A stretch of 64,000 bases of DNA from Blakeslea trispora (Eukaryota > Mucoromycota > Mucoromycetes > Mucorales > Choanephoraceae), in assembly GCA_025331445.1 (NCBI GenBank), contig JAIWNE010000129.1:1-64000 (forward strand), written 5' to 3'. This document shows, one piece after another, positions 41,205-53,882 of this stretch (position 1 is its first letter; each line of letters begins with the position of its first letter). The translations under genes and the position numbers were made by a program. Under the pieces are notes generated by a model. It saw nothing but the letters and a program-made list of their open reading frames with translations, searched no databases and was not told where the DNA came from.

Positions 41205-44200
41205 TCCTGTAAAATAGTTACTGTTCGCAGTCACATTTCAACCAATAATAATGAGCTTTGAACAGCGACAAATTATGAGCGTTAAGTCAGCTGGGAGGGG
41301 GTTCAAGGGGGAGGGTCGTCCCTCCCCCTCACGCGAAGCCAGACAATCAATTTGTAAAAAAGTTATTGTTCGCAGTCATATTCCAGCTTTTCAATTTAAT
41401 TTTTTTTCTTCTTTCTTTACATTCACTTAAAACAAACTAAAATGACTGAAAGAATTTGTCCTCATTGCAACAAACCTGGCCATGTACGTCGCACTCATCG
41501 CGACTGTGATGCTAATTTGCAACGTAACTGTTCAAGCTGTGGACAAGAAGGCCATCGATTCAACACGCATCATGCTTGCCCAAACAATCCTGCAGTTTCA
41601 AGTTTGAATCAAGATAGCACCCAGACTCCATCCAATAGTACATCTCTTCCCACTGAAACTGGCATCCGAGAAAACCAAGATGGTGCGAACCAATACGTAT
41701 GCAACTCTTGCGGAAGTTCCACTCATCGTCGCAGAACCAACCGGAGTTGTCCTTTTTATCAAAACAATTCACTAATGGCTGCCAGAGATATATCCAAAGT
41801 TCCTACCGAAAGAGACGACTTAGGTATGATGGATGTTGTTTGTGTTGAGTGTAATGCCTTAATGTGGATTGAGGAGCGTACTTCAAACTCGAGCAAAATC
41901 CATCCCAACTTTCATTTGTGCTGTTGTAGTGGATCTGCTATCATTGAGCCTTTGAGTGCAACACCACCTGTTTTGGTTTCTTTGTTGACAGGTCGTGATC
42001 AAAGATCGATTGAATTTAGAAGCAATATTAGATCTTACAACAGTTCTCTTAGCTTTGCTTCATTGGGCGTAAAGCTTGATTTGAGCCTTGCAAACATGAG
42101 ATCTGAAAGCTATACATTTCGTATACAAGGTAGTCCTTATCATCTGATTGGACCTGCCCTTCCTGAGAATGAAGCAACTCCTAAATTTGCTCAAATATAT
42201 ATTCATGACTCAGCTAATGAGCTTCAAAATCGAGCATCCAGCTTTCCTGATATGAATCTGGATACACTTGAACAACTTCAAGAGATGATGCATTCAATGA
42301 ATCCGTTTGTTGAGTTGTATAAGAATATGATCCAAATTGCTGAAGAACAACGTGATAATGGTGTCCCTTCAAGTGTCAGTAACAATGGCATTAATGAATT
42401 GAATGAGGTTAAGATGATCTTTCGTGCTGAGGGCTTACCTGATAGAAGACGGTACAACAGGCCAACTGGGGATTCCGAAATAGGAGTGATTATAGTTGGT
42501 GGTGAAGGATCTTCTAATAACATGGCTACTTCAAATCGAGATGTGGTTGTTCAGTTGAAAGGCGATGGCTCTCTCACCAGGATAAATGAAACCAATCAGT
42601 TTTATGATCCTCTTCACTACGTTCTGTTACATCCTGACGGTATGGCTGCCTGGAATATTGAAACTAAGAGTCTCAATGCTCCACACAATAAAGTATCAGC
42701 TATGGCGTATTATAGTTCTCGCCTAATGGTCAGACCTAACACTGGAAATCTTCTTCATCTTTTTGGTAAACTATTCCATCAGTATGCAAAAATGGAACAA
42801 GGTCGATTATCATTTATCCGTCATCATCAAGAACAATTAAGATCTGAATTGTACCAAGGTTTAGAAGATGCTTTGAACAGTAATGACGGGGCAACTTCCT
42901 TAGAACAAATAGGGCAAAAAATCATCTTGCCTTCTTCTTTTGTCGGTGGGCCTAGACACATGCATCAAAACTATCAAGATGCTATGAGTATAGTTCGGCG
43001 TTCTGGCAAGCCTGACCTATTTATCACTGTAACGTGTAATCCTGCTTGGCCCGAAATTCAACCTGAGCTTCAACATGGACAAAAAGCACCTGACCGACCT
43101 GATCTATGCGCTCGAGTCTTCAACATGAAGCTGAACCGCATCATTGAGGAGATAACAAAGGGGTTGGTGTTTGGAAGAATTGTTGGCTTTGTGTATACAA
43201 TAGAGTTTTAAAAGCGTGGTTTACCACATGCACACATGCTTTTCATACTACACCCTGATGATAAGCCAGCAACTGCTGAAGAATTTGATGCAATGATCTC
43301 AGCAGAAATTCCAGATCCTAACTTGCATCCGCTTGCCTACGAAACTGTCACTAAAAACATGATTCATGGTCCATGCGGTGCACTTAATCCCAATTCACAA
43401 TGTATGAAAGATGGTCAATGTACAAAGCAGTTTCCTAAAAGCTTCTCTTCTGAGACGAAGATCAACGCTTCAGGAGGCTATCCTGAGTATATGAGACGTA
43501 ACAATGGAGTTGTCGTTTTGAAAACAATAAGTGGGAATCAAAGGCTAAGCATTGATAACAGGTGGATTGTACCCTACAATTTGTACCTTTGCACAAAATA
43601 CAACGCACACATAAACGTTGAATCATGTGCATCAATTGATGCTATTAAGTATGTCTTCAAGTACGTATACAAGGGTCATGACCGAGCTGCTGTTACCATA
43701 GAAGAAAGGAATGAAATCAAGCTCTATCTTGATGCTCGATACGTCTCTGCCCCAGAAGCATGCTGGCGGTTATTTCATTATCATTTGCATAGAGAATATC
43801 CTGCGCATCAACGCCTACAAGTTCATTTGGAGAACGAGCAAGCAGTATATTACAGCGAAGAAGACAATCTTAGCTTAGTGGTACAAAGAGCCGCTATTCA
43901 AGATACTACTCTGACTGCTTGGATGAAAACTAATAGGTCTGATCCCGCTGCCAGGAATATATTGTATCCTAACTTTTCAGAACATTATGTATGGCACAAT
44001 GACAGGAACAAGCACTGGACACCAAGAAAAAGAGGTAACACCATCGGTCGCATCTATACTGTTTCTCCAAAACAAGCTGAAAAGTACTACCTTCGTATGC
44101 TTCTATATCATATTCCTGGAGCTCAGTGCTTTGCTGATATGAGAACAGTAGACGGTACAGTCTACCCTACCTTTCAGCAAGCAGCAGAAGCACTTGGCAT

Positions 44201-46620
44201 ACTTAAATCTGATAGTCAATGGGAGCACTGTTTGGCAGAAGCATCTGTATTTCAGTCAGCAAAATCGCTCCGTAATCTGTTTTGTACTATTCTTGCTTTT
44301 TGCTTTCCTACGAATCCTTTTGAATTTTACTTCAAGTTTAAAAAGGACATGTCAGACGTTTACATGCATGAGTTACAAAACGATGAACAGATTGATCCAA
44401 TAATCACAGATATTGAAAGCCTTTCATACGACTATTGTCTTCTTGATTTGGATGAGACTCTACGTGGCCAATACGACATTGATCTCCGTACTTATTACGG
44501 ATTTAACATCCCTGACATTAGCATTAGATCAGGAAATACACACGATGCAAATGTTCCTATTATTATAAGAGAGCAACAACGTTTGATCATGATTGCGCAA
44601 GCCAAGCCAGATGATGTCAATGAATCGCAGTTCAACGAAGATCAGCTTTTGGCATACCGGGCCATTATTAATGCCTATCAAAACGTAGATTTGCCTTCTT
44701 CGGATGGAAAGATGTTTTTTGTTGATGGTCCTGGTGGGACAGGCAAAACCTTCTTATTTAATGCTTTGTTGCATAAAGTTAGAAGAGAAGGCAATATCGC
44801 TCTGGCTGTAGCTTCAAGTGGCACAGCTTCACTATTGATGGAAGGTGGAAGAACTGCTCACTCGACATTCAAGATTCCCTTGAAAATTATTGGATCTTCA
44901 ATGTGTGGCATCAAGCCCAACAGTAACACTGCTTTGCTTTTAAGAATGACAAAGATGGTGATATGGGACGAGGCTTCTATGATAAGCAGAGAAGTTTATG
45001 AAGCAGTAGATAGAACATTTTGGGATATCCTTAAAGCCGAAACCCCCATTTTTGCCGATATTCCTTTTGGTGGCTGTCTATTTGTGTTTGGTGGTGACTT
45101 TAGGCAAATTCTGCCTGTAATTCCAAAAGGTAGTAGAGCTGATATTGTATCGTCATGTTTAAACATGTCTTTCCTTTGGCAATACATCACAGTGCTCAAA
45201 CTTCGTGTAAACATGCGAGTCAAACAAGCTCTCAACCGTGATAATCCCAATCTTGCTCTTCAATTACAAGCATTTGCAGACTATCTTCTTGATATAGGGG
45301 ATGATAAGGTTGAAACTCTTTCAATCAATATCTACCGGCGCCCAACTAAGACCGATCTGATTAAGCTTCCAAAAGCTATGGTTGTTCCTGGTAACAACTT
45401 GATCAATCTCTTGAGGGGTGTTTATCCTGGGCTGTATTCAAATCCTCAGACAATCGATCACAGTTCCATGATGTCTTCAGCTATCTTGACTACTAATAAC
45501 AAAGATGTAGCCAGCATAAATGAGCTGCTGCTTAGAGTTTTCCCAGGTGAATCAAGAACCTACTACAGTGCTGATAAACCAAAAAACATGGATAATCAAC
45601 AGCTTGCACCAACTGAGCTTCTAAATTCTATCGAAACAGGTTCCTTGCCACCACATGCATTGACATTGAAAATAGGCGTTCCTGTCATGTGTTTGCGTAA
45701 TCTCAATCCCAAGCAAGGACTTTGCAATGGCACCCGCTTAATTGTTAAGTGTCTACTCGCAAATGTCATAGAAGCTTGCATTGCAACAGGATCTCATGCT
45801 GGAACCGTTGTTTATATTCCAAGAGTCAAAATACATACAGACAATGATCCCTCTGTTCTTATGCCTTTTGAAAGATGTCAGTTTCCTGTGCGACTTGCTT
45901 TTGGAATGACTATTAACAAAGCTCAAGGGCAAACTTTAGATAGCCTTGGATTGTATCTACCAAACCATGTTTTTGGTCATGGCCAATTATATGTAGCCTT
46001 ATCCAGAGTCAAAACCCCTGAATCAATTAAGATAATGGTGGACAGCAACTGCAACACAAAGCTTCCACACTCCATACAATCATCAAATGAAACATACACA
46101 AGCAATGTTGTTTATACAGAAGTTATTAAAAATTACAGCCCTGATATCAACATGGAATCTTAAAAACAATCTTATCAATTACCTTACATATATTATCTCA
46201 ATCTACTTTTGCTATTTAGAACAATAAACTCATCTTACCATAAAAACAAAATTTATACCTCTATGGAAAAAGTGCAATCTAACTCATACTATTAGGCTTT
46301 TTTTCAAAATCATCCAATTAGCTTAATTCGTTTCCACTGCCCCGGGACTCATGTTTTTTTTTACCAAAGCGACGGTTTAAAATACACGAAGCGCAGCGAA
46401 GGGGTTATTTTATACCATAGCGAAGGTTCAAAAAAAATATGGGTGGGGCCCCCACATTGATCTTCTCATCGAATTAGTTGGCCTGCGGCAGCACGAGCAA
46501 ATTACAAAGCGCAGCGTACCGAACCATAGTGAAGGTCAAGAAAATTAACCAGAGCGCAGCGGAGGTGCTAATTTTATTGCCGCAATGGAGGTGCGGTTTG
46601 TAACATGCTCGTTGTATGTA
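41205..46620 (+). mobile_element. Helitron (rolling-circle transposon), ends approximate
   Basis: Contains a RepHel gene. A candidate 5' end is TCCTGTAAAATAG at 41205. A 33-bp subterminal motif (41208-41240) recurs at 41353-41385 with 29 matches. Between them lies a GC-rich hairpin (41307-41328, loop TCGT). Downstream of the gene, three AGCGCAGCG motifs (46390, 46508, 46553) and a small hairpin (CCGCA...TGCGG, 46580-46596) mark a candidate 3' end, but no clear CTRR terminus was found. Confidence 0.75.
41442..46163 (+). pseudogene. Helitron RepHel protein with one stop codon
   Basis: Rolling-circle replication initiator fused to a Pif1-like helicase. One frame of 1574 codons, broken by TAA at 43209-43211 (EF-stop-KRGLPHAHM, where family members have EFQKRGLPHAHM, so CAA to TAA). 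The N-terminus has three CCHC-like knuckles (CPHCNKPGHVRRTHRDC, CSSCGQEGHRFNTHHAC, CNSCGSSTHRRRTNRSC). The Helitron-like domain includes NPAWPEIQ, the HUH site LPHAHM (codons about 594-599) and the Tyr region IKYVFKYVYKGHD (about 735-747). Helicase motifs: GPGGTGKTF (about 1096), VIWDEASM, FGGDFRQILPV, GMTINKAQGQTL and YVALSRV. All catalytic motifs are intact apart from the stop. Confidence 0.94.
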
Positions 46621-47243
46621 ATAATCAGATGTATTTATACTAATTTGAATATTTCTAGTTAATGCTGATGAGAATTGTGATGAAAGTGATTAAGTGTGAT
46701 GGGAAGGAAATCCACATGTATTTGAATCATGGTCATTCGTGTTTGTATGTGTTTTTATCCTTTTATTGACAAGACAATGTCTATTGTCATGCTTTGATTC
46801 ATTAGAAACCATACGCATGATTCTGTATGTGTACATTTGTCCAAATATGGATGTGTCAACATTGAAATTGGGACATGATTATTTATAACTGTAATTTGAG
46901 CCTGTGTAACTATGTCTGTATAAGACATCAGTTAGAACATGCTGTCATTTTATGACTGTTTCATGTTCCTCAATATATCGTAGGATGGTGGATATCAGAA
47001 ACACCAAAAAGAAGTATGCAAATAGATCATTCAGATGCAAAAAAATGGTGATGAATCCCTTTAATTTAATAAGAACTGTCCATTATGATTTTGCAATAAT
47101 CAATCTTCATTTTATCGAACCTCTAACGGATACCGTAAATTTATTTCTGAAGCAAACATACTTATTCGCTAAAGCGACTCAAATATGTATCTTGTTTAGG
47201 AGTGATGTATATGTGACTTATCGCATTAGATCAATAAATAAGT
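46621..47243. other. AT-rich DNA, no gene
   Basis: One open frame (46952-47251) matches nothing known and runs into the gypsy1 LTR. Under the inversion model the right edge (ATAGA, 47244-47248) was once next to the flank now at 6983. Confidence 0.35.
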
Positions 47244-47248
47244 ATAGA

Positions 47249-47410
47249 TAATTTATCTGTTAAGTCAAGATGAGTTAAACAAGATTAAGAGAGGGTTTTA
47301 TTCAGTGTAGAATGAGATTGTCAATATAAATTGAGCTTGGTGACACAAAGTAGGATTGTGTCTTAAATAAATGTCTTGATTTAATGATGCATCTAGCTTA
47401 CGATACATCA
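47249..47410 (-). repeat. gypsy1-B 3' LTR
   Basis: 162 bp, same sequence as the copy A LTRs in reverse orientation. Confidence 0.93.
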
Positions 47411-47694
47411 TCACCCTGGACCACCTTAAAAACCGTTTAGTTAAGATTTGAATAACATTTAGATGGACCTTGATTGAGTGTTGGATTCTTGAAGTCAGAT
47501 AAATCGCTCTTGAATAATGTATGGATGCTTTTGCGAATTAGATAGTTGTTAAATTGTATGCTTTGTTCTTTGCATGTATGTACGTTGGAATTCCCCATTA
47601 AAAAAACCATTTCATCAAAAACCTTTCGTGAGGAAAAAAGATGAAGCTGGGTAAAAAAGGTTCTCCATACTGATTGCGCTTAATTCACAGATGT

Positions 47695-50600
47695 CTAGTT
47701 TGATCTGGACTTCTTGTTGACGTCCGATTCCTTGAAAGGAGTCTTGCGCTTGCGTGATCCTTTGATTCTTTTGACTTGACCAGACTTGGTAGGCATGTTA
47801 GCGTTACGTCGTTTCCAGTACTCTTTAATAGTTTCTGGACTGTCAAAGTCTTCGGGCTTTTGCCATGTTTGCTCGTCCGGATATCCTACCCAAGTAGTTA
47901 AATACTCGATACCATTTGGTTCTACTTCCCTGTGATCGATCACGGCTTGAACTTCATAAATGTCTTTGTTTTCATCAGACTTGTTCGTTTCATTTGCGAT
48001 TAATTTAATTTGCGAAGTAGGGATGTTTCTGGATAGAATGGAGCCTGTGCGATCGGTCAAGATGTAGCTTCCATTGGTTGTATAACCATGTACATAAAAT
48101 GGACCTTCATACTTGGCATCTGTTTTCCGACGCTTGTTTTCTATGTTTTTGATCATAACTTTAGCACCTATGGGAAATGGATCTTTGAGTATCCGATGCT
48201 TTCTTTCAAAGTGCTCATTATCTTTTTCTTGAGTCTTAATGATCTGATTCCTAATTTCAGGAATGGTATAGTTATTGAATCTTTCGATTTCTTTCTTTAA
48301 CTTATCTGTGTCTATCATATCGTCAGAGATATTCATTTTCGATAGAGCTTTTGTATAATCTTTGAGATCATTTGCTTGGCGATTGAACATCACTTGGAAT
48401 GGAGTATGATTGTGTAGTCTTGATATATGTTGGTTCATCAGATACATGGTACCTTCGACATACAAATCCCATGATTCTTCATATCCATCCAGCATTTTGA
48501 GGATGATAGATTTAGCAGTCTTTACATGAGTTTCCAAGTTGCCAGCTGGAGTGTAAGGTAATGAGAGAGCAGATTCAATGCCCATATGTTGACGTAGACT
48601 TTTGATCAATTCGTTATAGAATTCTAGTCCTCTGTCATGTTGAAGTACTTTAGGATATCCCATGATGGAAAATATCTGTATCAACTCCTTGGCAACATCT
48701 AGGGCTGTTTTGGATTTGATTGCTCTGAGAATCACAAACCTACTAAAGATTTCAACGCACACTAATAGGTAGTTGTTACCTCTAGGAGTTGTAACATCGA
48801 ATGTGCCTAGATCAATAGCGACTTTGTCCCATGTATTGTTGGGCGCATCACTCTTTGGAGGGTGGAAAACATGTTTTGCTAGATTGAATCGAGCGCACTT
48901 TGTACAATTCTTGATGTATTTTGTTACATCTTCGCGCAAGTGTTTCCAGTTCATGCCATGTTCTTGTTTTATCATTCGTTCGACACTGTTGATTCCATAG
49001 TGTCCAGCAAGATGACATTGCGAAATGATATTTTGTTTTTCCTCTTCATTTTGAGGTTGCGTGTATTTGTCTATACGACTAGCAGCAATGATTTGGTCAG
49101 TAACGTTATTCAATTTTGTCATTTCCATTTGTGAGGTAATTTTATCCATTGTGTTACTGTTTTCAGAATTTGTTTCTGAGGTTACGTGAGGCGAATTGTC
49201 ACGGTTTTCTTTTGCTGTTTTGGAGGCTGCTTTCGTCTCAACTTGCGTATCAATTACTTGCTCACCCCTCTCCAGCGTTTGATCAGCGTCGTCTGGATAA
49301 AGCAAACGCGATAAGTGATCAGCCAAGATATTGCGTACTCCGGCACAGAAGGTGATGTCAAAGTCAAACTCGTAGATCATCTCGTAGTAATTTTCAATGA
49401 TTCGATTGATTTTTGGTTGAGAGTGCAGATACAGTATACCTTTGTTATCGGTATAGTAATGAAAGCGTTGACCAGACAACCACTGTTTCCACTTGGTAGT
49501 GCAATAGAGAAACGCTAGGATCTCACGTCGAGAGGATCCATAGTTGCGCTCTGCTTTTGATAAAGTGCGTGCAACAAAGCCGATATAACGAATATAGTTA
49601 TCGATTACCTGATACAAACAACCACCAATACCGTAAGCACTAGCATCCGTCACGAGATGCAAAGGATATTTGAGGTTAGGACAACTGAGTACAGGAGTAT
49701 CAGCAAGTACGAGCTGCAATGTACGCATAGCTTTGGAATGCTCTGCAGTCCATACTTCCTTGATATTGGGATGATTTTTGAGTTTGTTCAGAGGAGCCAT
49801 CAAGGTGGAAATGCGAGGTACATGCTCACGAAAGTAATTGATCACACCAAGTCGATGACCTAACTCTTTCGAGTTTTGGACCGTTTCAGGCCAAGATAAT
49901 ACGTTGGTAACCTTGCGCATATCCAGAGTAAGTGCATCATGAGAAAGTCGAAATCCTAGAACAAAGATTGATTTCTGCATGAGATTGAGTTTTTCATGAT
50001 TGATGCGAAGATTGGATCGAGTGAGTCGAGATAAGACTGTTTGTAGACAACGAACATGGTTGTCGATACTATCATCGGTAGCAACGTAGATGTCGTCAAT
50101 GTAATGAACACAATAATCCAAGTCAGCAAAGAGACTGGTGATGCTTCGTTGTACCACTGAGGATACGTTGAGCAATCCAAATGGAGCTCGTTTGAATTGA
50201 TATTGCAGGCCGCTAGGAGCCGTGAATGAAGTAACAGGTCTATCACATCGACGGATGCGAAAACTGTGAAAGCATGCACTAAGATCGATGGTAGTGAAGA
50301 GCGAGAATTTGCTCAATTTACGATGCAAAGTGCTGATCAAGGGTAATGGAAATTTATCCATTTGTGCGGGATCAAGGCTTTGATTTACAAGACGACAATC
50401 AAGTACAGTACGTACCTTTTTTGGATCTAATTCACCTGTTACAGGGGATCGCTTTAACACAGTGAGTAAACTGGAATTGAAAGGATTGTTTGGAGGTGCG
50501 CGTTCAATGACATTGCCCGAGATCCATTCTTGTACTTGTTTTTCAACAGCTTCTAAATGACATTCTTTGATTGCATATTGTCTACGATAAGCTGATGTAA

Positions 50601-52781
50601 TACCCTTTTTCAGAGGAAGGCGTATTTCACTTCCTGGTATGTTACAGTAGTTTGCAACAGGGATATTTCTGTTGGCTTGTATAAATGGTTCGATTTGATC
50701 CATCATTTGCTTACGCTCGGTCTGTGTACCAAAAGGATCATTGTTGGGTGTAGATGGGTTTGGATCAATAGGAGGTAGAACAGGACCAACCTTGTTTTCC
50801 CAATCCATGGCGATATTGGAGATTTCAATACCCAAAAGATATATCAAATCCATGCCAATGCACACATGTATGTTATTAAACAGATTATATACTTCAAACC
50901 GTGAATGAATTGTTTTGGAATTGTATGTGACCTCTAATTTGTCTGACGTATGTCCTAGACGTTTAACCGTGTTGCTATTGATAAGTTTAATATTTCCTCT
51001 ACTTTTATTTATTTCTAAATTCAAGTGTTTTGCCAGAGAAGGAGAGATAGAAGAAAAAGAGCAGCCTGAATCTAGCAATGCCCAAGTTTTCACATTCTCT
51101 ATTGACAACGGAAGATATATAAACTTATCAGCTAACAGGTCTTTTGGCGATTGTGCAAAGTAGTCATCTGTGGTGACAGTGTACTTACAGTCAGCTTTGC
51201 CTTTGCCCTTGGGGTCAAAGTCAGCGGCAGCGAATTGAAGATTGTGGTCTTCATTATCAGAGGAGCCTTCATCCATGAAGACATCCCCTTCATCATCCGA
51301 TTGAGTAGGTCTTGGCACAGGGTCTTTGTTGTTGGAGGTCTTGGAGGGTTTACCTTTACTCATGCCTTTGCAGACATGACCATGCTTCCATGGGCCTTTG
51401 CAGGTGAAACATGTACGTTTCTTACCTTTAGATTTGAACTGCTGGAAATGCAGCTTTCGTTCAGCTCTCTTTTGTTTTGCTCGGCAATCAGCGGTATCAT
51501 GCTCGTGAGAGTTATGATAGCTGCAATAAGGACTAGGCTTATGGCGAGAGGAAGAGGCTTCAGAGCGGAATTTGCTCGGACGAGAGGAAGAGTAAGGTGT
51601 GGAAGGCTGAGCCTTTTTGGAGTGCACTATTTTATGAGAAGTAGGCAACTTCTTTTTGACGTCAAGGTCGTTGAGGATATCATACGCATCCAGCAACGCT
51701 TGGATGGTAAAGTCCAATGACTGAGCATTAGGATCTTTGGTGATCTTTATAGTTCTCAATACCTCTATGTGATATTCTCGAGGAACTGGTTGCATGATAC
51801 AATGCTTCAACATACTTTCTTCAGTGATCATCGCTTCTTGAGCAATTTCACGGAATCTTGCCACGTATTGTGACATTGTCTCGTATCTACGAAACTCAAG
51901 ACGATAAAGTCTGTCCGTGGCTAATTGTCGCAATCTTTCAGGACTGGTCCCAAATTTGATTGCTATAGCATTTTTGATTGCACTCCAGGATGTGTTGGGA
52001 TGAGACTGTGAGTAGTCTTTAACCCACTCGATAAGATTATCGGGGGCCGAAACGAGAAGAAGTCTTTGCCAATTGGCCTCCACAGACAAAGAGTGGGAAT
52101 TCAATACATTTTCAAATGCATTAAAACACTTTTTAGGTGTTTTGTAAGACTGACGACTGGTATCAGTGATGAAGCCAGTCCACTGAAAGTATGGGAGATT
52201 AGAGGGAACTAAACTCATTGTTTGATGAACGACAGGGTTCACAGGAACATTGCTTCCAGTAGAGGGAGTCAATGCCGACATTGTAGATTCATTGTCCCCA
52301 AAAAGATCCTTAAAATCTTCAAGGGCTTGCAGATAACGTTGCTTAACGAAATCCTTTTCAGCTCTCAAGCGATCAATGTCTGAGCTTTTCTTAGCGTTAG
52401 CTAGAACGAAAGAAAGCTTTGTCAACTTCTTTTTTAAATCAGAGATAGTCTCTCTGAAAGACTTCTCAGTTATCAGATCATCGTCACCGAGATCTTCAAA
52501 CATTTCATCCTCGACAGACGGAGGGGAAGTTCTTCCTGCGACATCGTGAGATGACAGGGCATTGCCAGCATATGTGTCAATATCCATGGACTCGCTGGGC
52601 TTTTCTTGTCCATAAGGATTACCACTGTTTCTGATGTTCGTGGCAGCGATAGGATCGCGACGAGGAGAAGCAGGAGGCAAAGGAGGAAACTCATCAAGAG
52701 AGTAGTCGATGCTAGTAGTGACAGGGGCACGATGACTACTAGGGTCGTTGTTGACGCGATGAGCATCATTAGCCTTCTTGG

Positions 52782-52818
<37 letters not shown>

Positions 52819-52824
52819 GGACAT
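47695..52824 (-). CDS. gypsy1 Gag-Pol polyprotein (1709 aa), intact
   Basis: Same protein as copy A, with 12 instead of 8 Asn after the start and a handful of substitutions: V/A in the N-terminus, F/Y in the protease region, H/Y and E/G in RNase H, I/T in the linker, D/E in the integrase (VCVDIF in A, VCVEIF in B) and N/D in the chromodomain. Protease DSG, RT YIDD, integrase acidic residues and chromodomain are all kept. No stop or frameshift. Confidence 0.95.
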
Positions 52825-52864
52825 TTTCTTAATACTGAATAAACTTTTGCGTGTTTAAAAAAAA

Positions 52865-53026
52865 TAATTTATCTGTTAAGTCAAGATGAGTTAAACAAGA
52901 TTAAGAGAGGGTTTTATTCAGTGTAGAATGAGATTGTCAATATAAATTGAGCTTGGTGACACAAAGTAGGATTGTGTCTTGAATAAATGTCTTGATTTAA
53001 TGATGCATCTAGCTTACGATACATCA
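52865..53026 (-). repeat. gypsy1-B 5' LTR
   Basis: 162 bp with a visible A/G substitution near 52981 relative to the others. The self-priming-type complement after the LTR is kept as in copy A. Confidence 0.92.
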
Positions 53027-53709
53027 CAGATGCCGAAAAGAATCCTCAAATGATTGGCAGAAAACCTTTCATGTCAGAAGACAAGCTGATGGAAAGAGTT
53101 GAATACATGCAAGACATTGTTTTTCCAGCTGTAAGCGAACGGGCAAAGAAGTTAGCCGATGAATACAGTAAAAGGTTTGATGACAAACACTACCTTATTG
53201 ATATTCCTGTGGACACTACTGTCATGGTCAGATTGGATAGACGAAAGAACAAACTGGCACCTCTTTATGAAGGACCGTTCACAGTTGTTCGCAAAACTGA
53301 AGCCGGAAGTTATGTCTTGAAGGACGAAATGAACGAGCTCCTGCATCGTGAATATGTACCTTCAGAATTGAAAATCATCACTCTGGACGAATCTAAAATT
53401 GATGATGAAGTCTATGAGGTTGAAAGGGTCATCGATCATCGAGTCCTAGAAGGAGGTAAGAAAGAGTATTTGGTGAAATGGGTCGGTTATGACGATAGCT
53501 TGAATCTTTGGCTAGCCCCTGATCAATTCTCATCGCCTGTCACCATTAATGAGTATTGGCAGCGAATTGACGAGGCAAAACAGACCACTGATTCTCAAGC
53601 TGGATTGAAGCGTAAAAGAGGCACTGGAGATAAAAGAAAGAATGATAGAAGCGAGAAAGACGTACGTGAGAGAAAGACAAGACGGTCTAAGAAAAGCAGA
53701 AAAAATTAA
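53027..53709 (+). pseudogene. gypsy2 copy B, Pol C-terminus (split gene, part 2)
   Basis: Starts CAGATGCCGAAAAG right at the gypsy1-B LTR and encodes the end of the integrase (GRKPFMSEDKLMERVEYMQD) and the chromodomain (YEVERVIDHR...YLVKWVGYDDSLNLW; copy A has SWNLW). It is the continuation of 13481-12750, which lies on the opposite strand 40 kb away. Confidence 0.92.
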
Positions 53710-53882
53710 TCGCTTTCTAAAATCCGCAGTCTCCTCCTAGATACACCCTTTCAAATTTTCTACAACCTTATATTTTATTTTTCATGCGCACATCAATTAT
53801 GCAGATACCAAAATCTTAAATCACATATATTGACCTCCTTAAAACTATCAAGTACAACTTCGTTGACTTTGGTGGGGGAGCA

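Larger units (their letters stand above)
47249..53026 (-). mobile_element. gypsy1 copy B, full-length, inverted relative to copy A
   Basis: 5778 bp, 12 bp longer than copy A because of four extra CAA codons. On the plus strand it is flanked by ATAGA (47244-47248) and CAGAT (53027-53031), which do not match each other but match copy A's flanks in reverse complement. LTRs are 47249-47410 and 52865-53026. Confidence 0.95.

Noticed and set aside
41442..43211. Separate zinc-knuckle gene before a Helitron helicase
   Set aside because: Both parts are in the same frame and separated only by a TAA inside the conserved Rep core, so this is one broken gene.
51151..51720. Long antisense ORF (189 aa), also at 8278-8847
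   Set aside because: Exact shadow of gypsy1 Gag on the opposite strand. It is identical in both copies only because the element is.
53050..53709. Stand-alone chromodomain protein
   Set aside because: It is the 3' end of a gypsy2 pol whose first part lies at 12750-13481, not an independent gene.
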